DNA of 64,000 nucleotides from Chryseobacterium formosense (GTDB lineage: Bacteria > Bacteroidota > Bacteroidia > Flavobacteriales > Weeksellaceae): assembly GCF_900116415.1 (NCBI RefSeq), contig NZ_FPAP01000007.1:1-64000 (forward strand), given 5' to 3'. A model generated the notes under the pieces. The model had not been told where the DNA came from and made no database searches. It saw only the letters and a program-made list of their open reading frames with translations. The position numbers and the translations under genes were made by a program. Shown here one piece after another: positions 54,101-62,248 of the stretch. Within the stretch, counting starts at the first letter, position 1. Each line of letters starts with the position of its first letter.

Positions 54101-54526
54101 CCAATATCCGATTTTTTCGGTAAGGTGATTCCAAACATCCGTATAACGCATTACCGCTTCACGGCAAGCTTTGTTGTAATCCTCGATCGAAATTTTTTTG
54201 CCAATATCCTCTTTCGTGATTCCAAGTTCTTTTTCAACTCCTAATTCAACAGGAAGACCATGCGTGTCCCAACCCGCTTTACGGAAAACCTGTTTCCCGT
54301 TTTGAGTTTGGTAACGACAGAAAATATCTTTCAACGCTCTGGCCATTACGTGGTGAATTCCTGGCATTCCGTTCGCTGAAGGCGGCCCTTCGTAAAATAC
54401 AAACTCAGGTTTTCCCTGACGTGTTTCCACGCTTTTTGCGAAAGTATTGTTGGCTTTCCAGAATTCCGAAACTTGTCCGGCGATGTCGATAAGATTGAGG
54501 TTTTTATATTCTTTAAATTGGCTCAT
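51137..54526 (-). CDS. ileS: Isoleucyl-tRNA synthetase, eukaryote-like type
   Basis: The protein has 1129 residues from the ATG at 54526 (MSQFKEYKNLNLIDIAGQ); an upstream TTG in frame is less likely. The HIGH motif is a GIHHVMAR variant in PSANGMPGIHHVMAR, KMSKS is in LKMSKSKGNAVDP, and WDTHGLPVELGVEKEL is also seen. The long C-terminus without a Cys-rich zinc finger places it with the second, eukaryote-like type of IleS, which is often tolerant of mupirocin. It charges tRNA-Ile and edits valine. Confidence 0.96.
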   Translation of the reverse strand: MSQFKEYKNLNLIDIAGQVSEFWKANNTFAKSVETRQGKPEFVFYEGPPSANGMPGIHHVMARALKDIFCRYQTQNGKQVFRKAGWDTHGLPVELGVEKELGITKEDIGKKISIEDYNKACREAVMRYTDVWNHLTEKIGYWVDLEDPYITYKSKYMETVWWLLKQLYNKDLLYKGYTIQPYSPKAGTGLSSAELNMPGTYHDVTDTTIVAQFKVKKESSQLFNDVDGDVSILAWTTTPWTLPSNTALTVGRDIEYVVVKTFNQYTFEPVTVVLARVLVEKNFGKKYVEGTDEDLANYTSDSKTIPFKILKEFTGEQLVGTQYEQLIPWFTPNENPEDAFRVILGDFVTTEDGTGVVHTAPTFGADDARVAKEAGIPPMLIKDENDNLVPLVDLQGRFIKGENVPETFSGKYIKNEYYDEGTAPEKSWDVELAILLKTENKAFKVEKYVHSYPHCWRTDKPVLYYPLDSWFVKMTAVKDRLVDLNKEINWKPKSTGEGRFANWLENVNDWNLSRSRYWGIPLPIWRTEDLKEEKIIGSIEELYNEIEKSIAAGFMTENPFKGFEIGNMSEENYSLVDLHKNIVDKIVLVSDSGKAMNRESDLIDVWFDSGSMPYAQLHYPFENKELIDTHKAFPADFIAEGVDQTRGWFYTLHAIGTAVFDSIAYKNVMSNGLVLDKNGLKMSKSKGNAVDPFETLSDYGPDATRWYMISNANPWENLKFDKDGIDEVRRKFFGTLYNTYSFFALYANVDGFNYSEKEIQNRPEIDRWILSELNLLIKEVKAFYEDYEPTRVARAISNFVNDNLSNWYVRLCRRRFWKGDYSDDKISAYQTLYTCLETVAKLSAPIAPFFMDQLYQDLNKVTGKDSNESVHLTDFPVADESLIDQDLVEKTHLAQNITSMVFSLRKKENLKVRQPLQKVLIPVLDAKTEEQILAVAELIKQEVNVKELQLINAEEASHLIVKQIKPNFKTLGSRLGKDMKVVGNEITNLSAEQISSLEKEGKIDIQGYEITVNDVEISTKDIPGWTVTSDGKTTVALDLTLTEELKSEGIAREFINRIQNIRKDKDFELTDRINIFLEENSPFLNQIKENEEYISSEVLSNKIEIVSSLSNFNEIDIDDIKFKVNVEKN

Positions 54527-54721
54527 TGTAATTCTCAATTTGTTGATGATTAATCAAGTTGGCAAATTTAGTGATTTTTGTCGGTTTATAATATATGTTT
54601 TATTTTGATAACGTCTATGAAAAAGTTGTTTAAAACTTTATGGTGAAAATTTGCGAATTGTCAATTGTGAAATGTGAATTTTAGGATATGTTATTAAACA
54701 AAATTTGTGGCTTGCGAGTCA

Positions 54722-54868
54722 ATAGAGGCGGGCTTTAGCCCGGCTTCAGTATTATATTTTCGCATTGGCTTTAGCCAAAACTTATTTTTTTCTCGCAGAT
54801 TTTGCTGATTGCGCAGATTTAATTTTTAACATTATCATCTGTAAAATCTGTATAATCTGTGGGAAATA
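54722..54868. repeat. Composite dispersed repeat, copy B
   Basis: The same three parts as at 48571-48725: GAGGCGGGCTTTAGCCCGGC, CATTGGCTTTAGCCAAAA, then CTCGCAGATTTTGCTGATTG and AAAATCTGTATAATCTGTGG. It occupies most of the 364-base gap between ileS and the CoA ligase gene, with no coding sequence seen. Confidence 0.75.
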
Positions 54869-54890
54869 ATTAATTTTAAATTAAATAAAT

Positions 54891-56204
54891 TTGTCTTCTA
54901 AATTTAAACTATTGGAACTTTTCCCATCCATCGAAAAATCAAGCGTTCAGGAAATAAAAACTTTTCAGGAAGAAAAACTGAAAGAGCTTTTGAAATACCT
55001 TGAAAACCATTCGCCTTTTTATCAAAGAATATTCAAAGAAAATAACATTGCTATTTCTGAGATTCAGACTTTGGAAGATTTACAGAAAATTCCGACTACC
55101 GCAAAGAATGACATTCAACAGAATAATGATGATTTCTTTTGTGTTCCAATGACCGAAATTGTTGATTTCAGTACAACTTCCGGAACATTGGGCGATCCTG
55201 TGACTTTCGGACTTTCAGAAAAAGATATGGAGAGAATTGCCTACAATGAAGCTATTTCTCTTTCGTGTGCCGGAATTTCTAAAGGTGATGTTGTTCAGAT
55301 GATTACCACGATTGACAAGCGATTTATTGCCGGTTTAGCCTATTTGCTAGGACTGAGAAAAATTGGAGCCGGAGTTGTAAGAATGGGACCTGGAATTCCT
55401 GAATTACAGTGGGATTCTATTTTCAGGTATAAACCGAAATATCTGATTACTGTTCCGTCTTTTTTATTAAAAATGATTGATTACGCCGAGAAAAATGGTT
55501 TAGATTATGAAAATTCAAGTGTAGTTGGTGCGGTTTGCATTGGAGAAAGTATCAAAAATCAGGATTTTACCGATAATATTCTTTCTCAGAAAATCAAGGA
55601 GAAATGGAATATTCAATTATATTCTACTTATGCTTCCACTGAAATGAGTACGGCGTTTACAGAATGTGAATTGCAAAATGGAGGACACCAACATCCTGAA
55701 TTAATCATTACAGAAATTCTTGATGACGAAGGCAACCCAGTGAAAGAAGGAGAAAGTGGAGAACTAACGATAACAACTTTAGGCGTTGAAGCGATTCCTT
55801 TGCTGAGATTTAAAACCGGAGATATTGTAAAACCTCATTATGAACCTTGCCATTGCGGAAGAAATACAATGCGATTGGGCCCGGTTATCGGCAGAAAACA
55901 GCAGATGATCAAATACAAAGGCACAACTTTATATCCGCCTGCGATGAACGATATTCTGAATGATTTTAATGGGATTTCGTGTTATCAGATTGTGATTCAT
56001 TCCAGCGAAATTGGTTTGGATGAAATTATTATCAAATTGAGCACAGAAAACAGTGACGAAAATTTTGTAAATGAAGTGCGAGACCATTTCCGTGCAAAAT
56101 TAAGAGTAAGTCCTAAAATTGAGATTGTTGATTTTGATATCTTGTCTAAAATAGTTTTTCATCCGAACAGCAGAAAACCTATTACATTTATCGATTTAAG
56201 ATAA
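54891..56204 (+). CDS. Phenylacetate-CoA ligase-like AMP-binding enzyme of the flexirubin locus
   Basis: The 437-residue protein is of the short phenylacetate-CoA ligase family: TTSGTLGDPVTFGLSEKDME (P-loop region), LYSTYASTEMSTAFTECE, FKTGDIVKPHYEPCHCGRNT and RKQQMIKYKGTTLYPPAM. It activates an aromatic acid to its AMP and thioester form, here most likely coumarate from the ammonia-lyase. The proposed start is TTG at 54891; no ATG is near and it lies in a TAAATTTG element, so the true start may be TTG at 54912. It opens the pigment locus at the left. Confidence 0.88.
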   Translation: MSSKFKLLELFPSIEKSSVQEIKTFQEEKLKELLKYLENHSPFYQRIFKENNIAISEIQTLEDLQKIPTTAKNDIQQNNDDFFCVPMTEIVDFSTTSGTLGDPVTFGLSEKDMERIAYNEAISLSCAGISKGDVVQMITTIDKRFIAGLAYLLGLRKIGAGVVRMGPGIPELQWDSIFRYKPKYLITVPSFLLKMIDYAEKNGLDYENSSVVGAVCIGESIKNQDFTDNILSQKIKEKWNIQLYSTYASTEMSTAFTECELQNGGHQHPELIITEILDDEGNPVKEGESGELTITTLGVEAIPLLRFKTGDIVKPHYEPCHCGRNTMRLGPVIGRKQQMIKYKGTTLYPPAMNDILNDFNGISCYQIVIHSSEIGLDEIIIKLSTENSDENFVNEVRDHFRAKLRVSPKIEIVDFDILSKIVFHPNSRKPITFIDLR

Positions 56205-56292
56205 ATTTTATTCTATAAATATTGAAATATTGTTATTTAGTTAAGTTGGAATTTCTTTTCTAATGCTATATTTGCTGCTTTAATTATAATCT

Positions 56293-56886
56293 ATGAAAAA
56301 AATATTTTTGCTTTTGTTTGTAGCAATAGCAACAACAACTTTTGCTCAAAATCTTACCGTAACTTCTGGAAATCTTAGTTTTTTAAAAGGACAAACAGAA
56401 GTTAATGTTGAACGGAATTACGGAAGCCCACTTTTTCAGGCTGATAATTTTTCGGAAACCGAATATTTAGAAAGAAGACATAAAGAAACAGTGGCTAAGA
56501 AAGGCGAAGCTGCCTGGAAAACATGGATTGACACGTGGGAACAACATGTGGAAACAATCTGGACAGAAAAGTTTATTGAAGGTTTAAATAAATCAAAAAA
56601 AATTAAATTCAGCCAAAATATTGAAGCTAAATATACTTTAATCATTCATCCAACATGGATGTACGCTGGTTGGAGCGGTTTTGTAACACAACCCGGAAAA
56701 TTGTCTGCAGACATTACGATTGTGGAAACAGCAAATCCTTCAAACGTTTTGGTGACAATGAAAGGTGATAAAATTGAAGGAGTGGGAAGCAAGGTAGATT
56801 ACGGAATGGAATACGGTAGACTTTCTGCTGCTTACGAAAAAACAGGTAAAGAAATAGGAAAAGAAATCAAAAAAGCTTTGAAATAA
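56293..56886 (+). CDS. Secreted protein of unknown function
   Basis: The 197-residue protein has a signal peptide (MKKIFLLLFVAIATTTFAQ) followed by NLTVTSGNLSFLKGQTEVNV and a charged helix-rich middle (ETVAKKGEAAWKTWIDTWEQ), ending with a short helix. No family recognised. It lies in the pigment locus but is not a biosynthetic enzyme by sequence. Confidence 0.78.
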   Translation: MKKIFLLLFVAIATTTFAQNLTVTSGNLSFLKGQTEVNVERNYGSPLFQADNFSETEYLERRHKETVAKKGEAAWKTWIDTWEQHVETIWTEKFIEGLNKSKKIKFSQNIEAKYTLIIHPTWMYAGWSGFVTQPGKLSADITIVETANPSNVLVTMKGDKIEGVGSKVDYGMEYGRLSAAYEKTGKEIGKEIKKALK

Positions 56887-56889
56887 AAC

Positions 56890-56923
56890 AAAACGGCCTG
56901 AAAATTCTCAGACCGTTTTTTTT
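56890..56923. terminator. Bidirectional terminator
   Basis: The stem AAAACGG-c-CTGA / TCAG-a-CCGTTTT has one mismatch and a T-run; it separates convergent genes. Confidence 0.75.
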
Positions 56924-58166
56924 ATGCTTTTTCTTTTTCTGCCTTGATGAAATTGGCGAGGTTTACAATTGCCGTATCGTGAATTCTCACAAAAGTATTT
57001 TTCTTATCCCATACATAACCTGCCAAAACTGCACAAATTTTTCTTTTCACATCAGGATTTTCGGGTTGATGGAAGAATAACTCCTGAAGATTTCCGGTGT
57101 ACCATTCTTTTACATACGTTGTGAAAACATTCACGCCATATAAAATATAATCTGCAAATTCTTTTTGCCAGTCTACTTTTTCGCCATTCAGTTGTCTAAT
57201 TGCCAGTTTTGCTGCGGTCATTCCGCCTTCTGTGGCAAAAGCCATTCCTGATGAAAAAACGGGATCAAGGAATTCTGAAGCATTTCCAGTCAACGCAAAT
57301 CCGTCTCCGTACAATTTTTTCACAGAACAGGAATAATCTTTCAAATGTTTTGGCTCAAATAAAAATTCTACATCTCCAAAGCGTTTTACATAATAATCAG
57401 ACAGAGAAATTGCTTTTCTGAGCGCTTCTGCAGGATCTCCGTTTTCAGATAGTTTTTCAATATATTCGGTCGGGCCAACAATTCCTACACTCGTATTTCC
57501 ATTAGAAAAAGGGATTACCCAAAGCCAGACTTCAGTTTCAATAATATCAAAAGAAATCAAAGTTCCTTCCACGCCTTCTTCTCTGTTGATGTCTACAACA
57601 TGAGAAAAAATGGCAGAATGTGGAGAAAGTTTTGATGGCTTTTCCAAATCTAAAAGTCTGGGTAAAACTCTTCCATAACCGCTGGAATCAATGACAAATT
57701 TTGCATGAATTTCTTTGGTTTCTCCATCTTTGTTTTTAACGGTTGTAATAGAATCTGTTCCGTTGAATTCAATGCCGATTACTTCCGTTTCAAATTCAAG
57801 GTCAATACCTTTATTAATGACTTCCTGAGCTAAAGTATTATCAAAATCAGCTCTAGGAACTTGCCAGGTCCAGTCCCATCCTTCTCCGAATTTGTTGCTG
57901 AAATCAAAAATGCAGACCTCATTTCCTCGCATAAAACGTGCTCCCAATTTCTTTTCAAAGCCCATTTTATCCAAAGCAGGAAACAGTCCGGCTTCATCAA
58001 AATGATCCATTACTCTCGGAATTAAGCTTTCACCAACCACAAGTCTTGGGAATTTTGTTTTTTCAACAACTTTCACGTTGATGTTGTTCTTCTTTAAGTA
58101 TGAAGAAGATACGCATCCTGAAGGTCCGGCTCCGATTACGAGAACATCAACAAATTCTTTGCTCAT
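56922..58166 (-). CDS. FAD-dependent oxidoreductase of the halogenase/geranylgeranyl reductase type
   Basis: The 414-residue protein has the FAD-binding GxGxxG in LVIGAGPSGCVSSSYLKK, then VVGESLIPRVMDHFDEAG, the halogenase-type WxWxIP in EVWLWVIPFSNG, and ALTGNASEFLDPVFSSGMAF, the second FAD motif of this class. Flavin halogenases and related oxidoreductases share these. Flexirubin pigments can carry chlorine, so halogenation is possible. Encoded divergently from the ammonia-lyase operon. Confidence 0.87.
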   Translation of the reverse strand: MSKEFVDVLVIGAGPSGCVSSSYLKKNNINVKVVEKTKFPRLVVGESLIPRVMDHFDEAGLFPALDKMGFEKKLGARFMRGNEVCIFDFSNKFGEGWDWTWQVPRADFDNTLAQEVINKGIDLEFETEVIGIEFNGTDSITTVKNKDGETKEIHAKFVIDSSGYGRVLPRLLDLEKPSKLSPHSAIFSHVVDINREEGVEGTLISFDIIETEVWLWVIPFSNGNTSVGIVGPTEYIEKLSENGDPAEALRKAISLSDYYVKRFGDVEFLFEPKHLKDYSCSVKKLYGDGFALTGNASEFLDPVFSSGMAFATEGGMTAAKLAIRQLNGEKVDWQKEFADYILYGVNVFTTYVKEWYTGNLQELFFHQPENPDVKRKICAVLAGYVWDKKNTFVRIHDTAIVNLANFIKAEKEKA

Positions 58167-58195
58167 CTTTGATTTTTTATTTTAATAATTACTTC

Positions 58196-58203
58196 TATCT
58201 TTG
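58196..58203 (+). promoter_or_regulatory. Predicted -7 element of the ammonia-lyase operon
   Basis: TATCTTTG matches the TAnnTTTG consensus 60 bases before the ammonia-lyase start. The closest TTTG upstream is 24 bases away, a little far. Confidence 0.5.
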
Positions 58204-58206
58204 CCG

Positions 58207-58240
58207 CAAAATTAATGACAATTAATTATATCCTACAAAA
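58207..58240 (-). promoter_or_regulatory. Predicted promoter of the halogenase-like gene
   Basis: On the minus strand TTG (58238-58236) and TAATTTTG (58214-58207) are separated by 21 bases, a good match. The -7 elements of the two divergent promoters lie only three bases apart. Confidence 0.6.
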
Positions 58241-58263
58241 TTATATATTATTACTTTTAATTA

Positions 58264-59784
58264 ATGAAAATAAATAACTTTTTAGAACTGAAAGATTTTC
58301 AGAGAATTATTATCGAAAACGAACGCATAGAATTAGATTCATCACTTCTCCAGAGAGTGAATGAGAGTTTTTCTTTTCTTAAAGAATTTTCAAAAAATAA
58401 AGTAATTTATGGAGTCAATACCGGTTTCGGACCGATGGCTCAATTTAAAATTTCTGATGAAGATACGCATCAGCTTCAATATAATCTGATCAGAAGTCAC
58501 TCTTCAGGTATCGGAAATCCACTTCCTGCAGATGAAGTTAAAGCCTGTATGTTGGCAAGATTGAATACTTTATCATTGGGAAATTCGGGAGTTCATGAAT
58601 CTGTCGTTGATTTACTTAAAGAATTAATTAACAGAGATATTACACCGTTGATTTTTGAACACGGTGGTGTTGGTGCAAGTGGCGATTTGGTTCAATTGGC
58701 CCATTTGGCGTTGGTATTAATCGGCGAAGGCGAAGTTTTTTATAAAGGCGAAAGAAAATCGACAAAAGAAGTTTTTGAAACGGAAGGATTAGAAACGATT
58801 CAGGTTGAGATTCGTGAAGGTTTAGCTTTAATGAACGGAACTTCGGTGATGTCTGGAATTGGGATTGTAAATGCATACAAAGCCAATCAGTTAACTGAAA
58901 TATCCATTAAATTATCTTGTGCTATTAATGAAATCGTTCAGGCATATGACGACCATTTATCAAAAGCTTTAAACGGAACAAAACTTCACATGGGTCAGCA
59001 GAAAATTGCTGAAAAGATGAGAAATCATTTATCTGATAGTCAATTAATCAGAAAAAGAGCAGACCATTTATACACTCATTTTGAAGAGCAGGAAAAGGTT
59101 TTCAAAGAAAAAGTTCAGGAATACTATTCATTGAGATGTGTCCCTCAGATTTTGGGTCCGGTTTTAGATACTTTAGAATATACTGAAAAAGTGTTGGAGA
59201 ACGAAATCAATTCAGCAAACGATAATCCTATTATCAATGTTGAAGATCAACACGTTTACCATGGAGGAAACTTCCATGGTGACTATATTTCTTTGGAAAT
59301 GGATAAGCTGAAAATTGTTGTGACAAAGTTGACTATGCTAGCTGAAAGACAACTGAATTATCTTTTAAATTCAAAAATTAACGAAATTTTGCCTCCATTC
59401 GTAAATTTAGGTAAATTAGGGTTTAATTTCGGGATGCAGGGCGTTCAGTTCACGGCGACTTCTACAACGGCAGAAAGCCAAATGTTGTCAAATCCGATGT
59501 ATGTGCACAGTATTCCTAATAATAATGACAATCAGGATATTGTAAGTATGGGGACGAATGCGGCAGTAATTTGCAGAAAAGTCATTGAAAATGCTTTTGA
59601 AGTTCTTTCTATTGAAGCGATTACGATTGTTCAGGCGATTGAATACCTTGGTTTTCAGGATAAAATTTCATCAAAAACAAAAGAGTTATATGATGAGATC
59701 AGAAGAATTATTCCTGCCTTTTCAAGTGATATGATAATGTATCCGTATTTGGAGGAAGTAAAAAAATATTTAAAGACAACGTAA
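58264..59784 (+). CDS. Aromatic amino acid ammonia-lyase, probable tyrosine ammonia-lyase
   Basis: The 506-residue protein forms the MIO cofactor from Ala-Ser-Gly in GGVGASGDLVQLAHLALVLI. It has VIYGVNTGFGPMAQFKI, YNLIRSHSSGIGNPL, VPQILGPVLDTLEYT, NSANDNPIINVEDQHVYHGG and QGVQFTATSTTAESQMLSNP. From memory it resembles the characterised Flavobacterium johnsoniae enzyme, a tyrosine ammonia-lyase. It removes ammonia from tyrosine to give coumarate, the starter acid of flexirubin. First gene of a plus-strand run with fabG, ketosynthase and ACP. Confidence 0.92.
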   Translation: MKINNFLELKDFQRIIIENERIELDSSLLQRVNESFSFLKEFSKNKVIYGVNTGFGPMAQFKISDEDTHQLQYNLIRSHSSGIGNPLPADEVKACMLARLNTLSLGNSGVHESVVDLLKELINRDITPLIFEHGGVGASGDLVQLAHLALVLIGEGEVFYKGERKSTKEVFETEGLETIQVEIREGLALMNGTSVMSGIGIVNAYKANQLTEISIKLSCAINEIVQAYDDHLSKALNGTKLHMGQQKIAEKMRNHLSDSQLIRKRADHLYTHFEEQEKVFKEKVQEYYSLRCVPQILGPVLDTLEYTEKVLENEINSANDNPIINVEDQHVYHGGNFHGDYISLEMDKLKIVVTKLTMLAERQLNYLLNSKINEILPPFVNLGKLGFNFGMQGVQFTATSTTAESQMLSNPMYVHSIPNNNDNQDIVSMGTNAAVICRKVIENAFEVLSIEAITIVQAIEYLGFQDKISSKTKELYDEIRRIIPAFSSDMIMYPYLEEVKKYLKTT

Positions 59785-59830
59785 TTATTGGCTGCTTTAA
59801 GTTGTCAATAAAATATAAAACTAAGTACAT

Positions 59831-60562
59831 ATGAAATGTGCAATTATAACAGGTGGTTCACGAGGAATCGGAAGAGCAATCTGTATAAAACTGGCTGAAG
59901 AAAAAAATTATCATATTTTAATTAATTATACTTCAAACGAAGCTGCAGCAAAGGAAACTTTGGCTAAAGTTGAAGAGTTGGGCTCTACAGGAGAAATCCT
60001 CAAATTTGATGTAGGAAATGCAGAAGAAACCCAAAAGGTTTTAAATGAATGGCAGGAAAATAATCCAAAATCTGTTGTTGAGGTGATTGTAAACAATGCC
60101 GGGATCACAAGAGACGGTCTGTTTATGTGGATGCCGAGTGAAGACTGGAATTCTGTAATCAACACAAGTTTAAATGGTTTTTACAATGTTACAAACTTCT
60201 TCATCCAGAAGTTATTGAGAAATAAATACGGCAGAATTATCAATATGGTTTCTGTCTCAGGCGTTAAAGGAACGGCTGGGCAAACCAATTATTCTGCAGC
60301 GAAAGGTGCTTTGGTCGGAGTTACAAAAGCTTTGGCTCAGGAAGTTGCCAAAAGAAATATCACCGTGAATGCAGTGGCGCCGGGTTTTATCAAAACCGAT
60401 ATGACTCAGGAATTTAACGAAGATGAATTAAAAGCAATGATTCCTGCAAACCGGTTTGGTGAAGCGGAAGAAGTGGCAGATTTGGTCGTCTTTCTTGCAT
60501 CAAAAAAATCATCTTACATTACAGGTGAAGTAATTAATATTAACGGAGGAATTTATTCTTAA
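59831..60562 (+). CDS. 3-oxoacyl-ACP reductase (FabG-like) of the pigment locus
   Basis: The 243-residue protein is a short-chain dehydrogenase: NADP-binding TGGSRGIGRAICIKLAEE, NNAGITRDGLF, the catalytic Ser/Tyr/Lys in SVSGVKGTAGQTNYSAAKGA and NVAPGFIKTDMT-type loop (VNAVAPGFIKTDMTQEF). It reduces the beta-keto group in chain extension. It follows the ammonia-lyase by 46 bases. A role in aryl-polyene rather than general fatty acid synthesis is inferred from place. Confidence 0.9.
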   Translation: MKCAIITGGSRGIGRAICIKLAEEKNYHILINYTSNEAAAKETLAKVEELGSTGEILKFDVGNAEETQKVLNEWQENNPKSVVEVIVNNAGITRDGLFMWMPSEDWNSVINTSLNGFYNVTNFFIQKLLRNKYGRIINMVSVSGVKGTAGQTNYSAAKGALVGVTKALAQEVAKRNITVNAVAPGFIKTDMTQEFNEDELKAMIPANRFGEAEEVADLVVFLASKKSSYITGEVININGGIYS

Positions 60563-60613
60563 AATTTAGAGTTATAGTTTTAAGCTTTGAATTTTAAATC
60601 TTGAATTTATAAA

Positions 60614-61834
60614 ATGGAAAATAGGGTAGTCATTACCGGAATGGGAATTTATTCCTGCATCGGCACTTCTTTGGAAGAAGTGAAGGAATCCCTTTATCAA
60701 GGAAAATCAGGGATTGTTTTAGACGAAAACAGGAAAGAATTCGGTTTCAGATCCGGACTTACAGGCGTAGTTCCGAAACCCGATCTAAAAAATCTTCTCA
60801 GCAGAAGACAGCGTGTAAGCATGGGCGAAGAAAGCGAATATGCCTACATCGCAACACTTGATGCTTTAAGACAGGCAAATATCGACCAGGATTTTTTAGA
60901 CCAAAATGAAGTCGGAATTTTATACGGAAATGACAGTGTTTCTCAGGCAGTTGTAGAATCTATCGACATTGCAAGAGAGAAAAAAGATACAACATTGATG
61001 GGTTCTGGTGCGATTTTCAAATCGATGAATTCTACGGTGACCATGAATCTTTCGACCATTTTTAAATTAAGAGGAATCAATTTAACCATCAGTGCAGCCT
61101 GTGCAAGCGGTTCGCATTCTTTGGGGCTGGCTTATATGATGATTAAAAACGGTTTTCAGGAGATGATTGTTTGTGGTGGAGCTCAGGAAACCAACAAATA
61201 TTCAATGGCAAGTTTTGACGGATTGGGCGTTTTTTCGGTGAGAGAAAATGAGCCACAGAAAGCTTCTAGACCATTCGATTCTGAAAGAGACGGCTTAATT
61301 CCAAGTGGTGGAGCGGCTTCTTTGATTGTTGAAAGCTTAGAATCAGCCCAAAAAAGAGGTGCAAATATTATCGCAGAAATCGTTGGTTACGGATTTTCGT
61401 CAAACGGCGGGCATATTTCTACACCAAATGTTGACGGTCCGGCTTTGGCAATGAACAGAGCGCTGAAACAATCAGGTTTAAACGCGGCAGACATCGATTA
61501 TATTAATGCTCACGCAACTTCTACACCGATTGGAGATGCCAATGAAGCGAGAGCTATTCATGAGATTTTTGGAAGTGATGTTCCTGTAAGTTCTACGAAA
61601 TCGATGACCGGTCACGAATGCTGGATGGCGGGAGCAAGTGAAGTTATTTACTCGATTCTGATGATGCAGAATGATTTTGTCGCTCCTAATATCAATCTGG
61701 AAAGTCCTGATGATGAGGCTAAAAAGATAAATCTTATCGCAGAGACAAAAAATCAAAAAATTGACGTATTTTTGTCAAATTCTTTTGGATTTGGCGGTAC
61801 CAATTCCGCACTAATAGTTAAAAAATTTGATTAA
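60614..61834 (+). CDS. Beta-ketoacyl-ACP synthase of the pigment locus
   Basis: The 406-residue protein is of the KAS II/FabF-like class. The active-site Cys is in ISAACASGSHSLGLAYMM, with the His residues in NAHATSTPIGDANEARA and KSMTGHECWMAGASE, and the C-terminal SNSFGFGGTNSALIV. It condenses acyl-ACP with malonyl-ACP. It is four bases before the ACP start codon, so the two are coupled. Confidence 0.93.
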   Translation: MENRVVITGMGIYSCIGTSLEEVKESLYQGKSGIVLDENRKEFGFRSGLTGVVPKPDLKNLLSRRQRVSMGEESEYAYIATLDALRQANIDQDFLDQNEVGILYGNDSVSQAVVESIDIAREKKDTTLMGSGAIFKSMNSTVTMNLSTIFKLRGINLTISAACASGSHSLGLAYMMIKNGFQEMIVCGGAQETNKYSMASFDGLGVFSVRENEPQKASRPFDSERDGLIPSGGAASLIVESLESAQKRGANIIAEIVGYGFSSNGGHISTPNVDGPALAMNRALKQSGLNAADIDYINAHATSTPIGDANEARAIHEIFGSDVPVSSTKSMTGHECWMAGASEVIYSILMMQNDFVAPNINLESPDDEAKKINLIAETKNQKIDVFLSNSFGFGGTNSALIVKKFD

Positions 61835-61838
61835 AAAC

Positions 61839-62093
61839 ATGGAAAGAGAGAAAATTATTACTATTGTTAATGATTTTTTGGTAAACGAATTTGAAGTTGA
61901 TGGTGATGAAATCAGCAATGAAGCAAATTTTAAGACAACTCTTGGCTTAGACAGCTTAGATTATATTGATATGGTTGTAGTTATCGAATCAAATTTTGGT
62001 GTGAAATTAGGCGAAGCAGACTTCAAAAATATCATCACATTCGAAGATTTCTATTCAACAATCGAGAACAAAATCGCAGAAAAAAACGGTTAA
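61839..62093 (+). CDS. Acyl carrier protein
   Basis: The protein has 84 residues from the ATG at 61839 (MEREKIITIVNDFLVNEFEV); an in-frame TTG upstream lies inside the ketosynthase. The phosphopantetheine site is the Ser in GLDSLDYIDMVVVIE. It carries the growing polyene chain between the enzymes of this locus. Confidence 0.92.
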   Translation: MEREKIITIVNDFLVNEFEVDGDEISNEANFKTTLGLDSLDYIDMVVVIESNFGVKLGEADFKNIITFEDFYSTIENKIAEKNG

Positions 62094-62130
62094 TTATTGA
62101 TTTAAATTTATTTTCTATTTAAAATTGGAT

Positions 62131-62240
62131 GTTTTTTCGCTGACTGAGTGAAATCAAAGATTCGAAGGAGTCAAACACCTTTGCAGTGAAAATATTTTCA
62201 ATCATTTCAAAAAAATCTTTACGAACTTTGCATTAAAAAT
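62131..62240. repeat. Dispersed repeat (TTTTCAATCATTTC family), copy A
   Basis: TTTTTCGCTGACTGAGTGAAAT and, further on, GAAAATATTTTCAATCATTTC then AAAAAAATCTTTACGAACT and TTGCATTAAAAA are closely similar to the segment at 63322-63410. It lies between the ACP and acyltransferase genes and reaches almost to the latter's start, so it forms part of the 5' leader. Confidence 0.75.
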
Positions 62241-62248
62241 TAGTTTTT

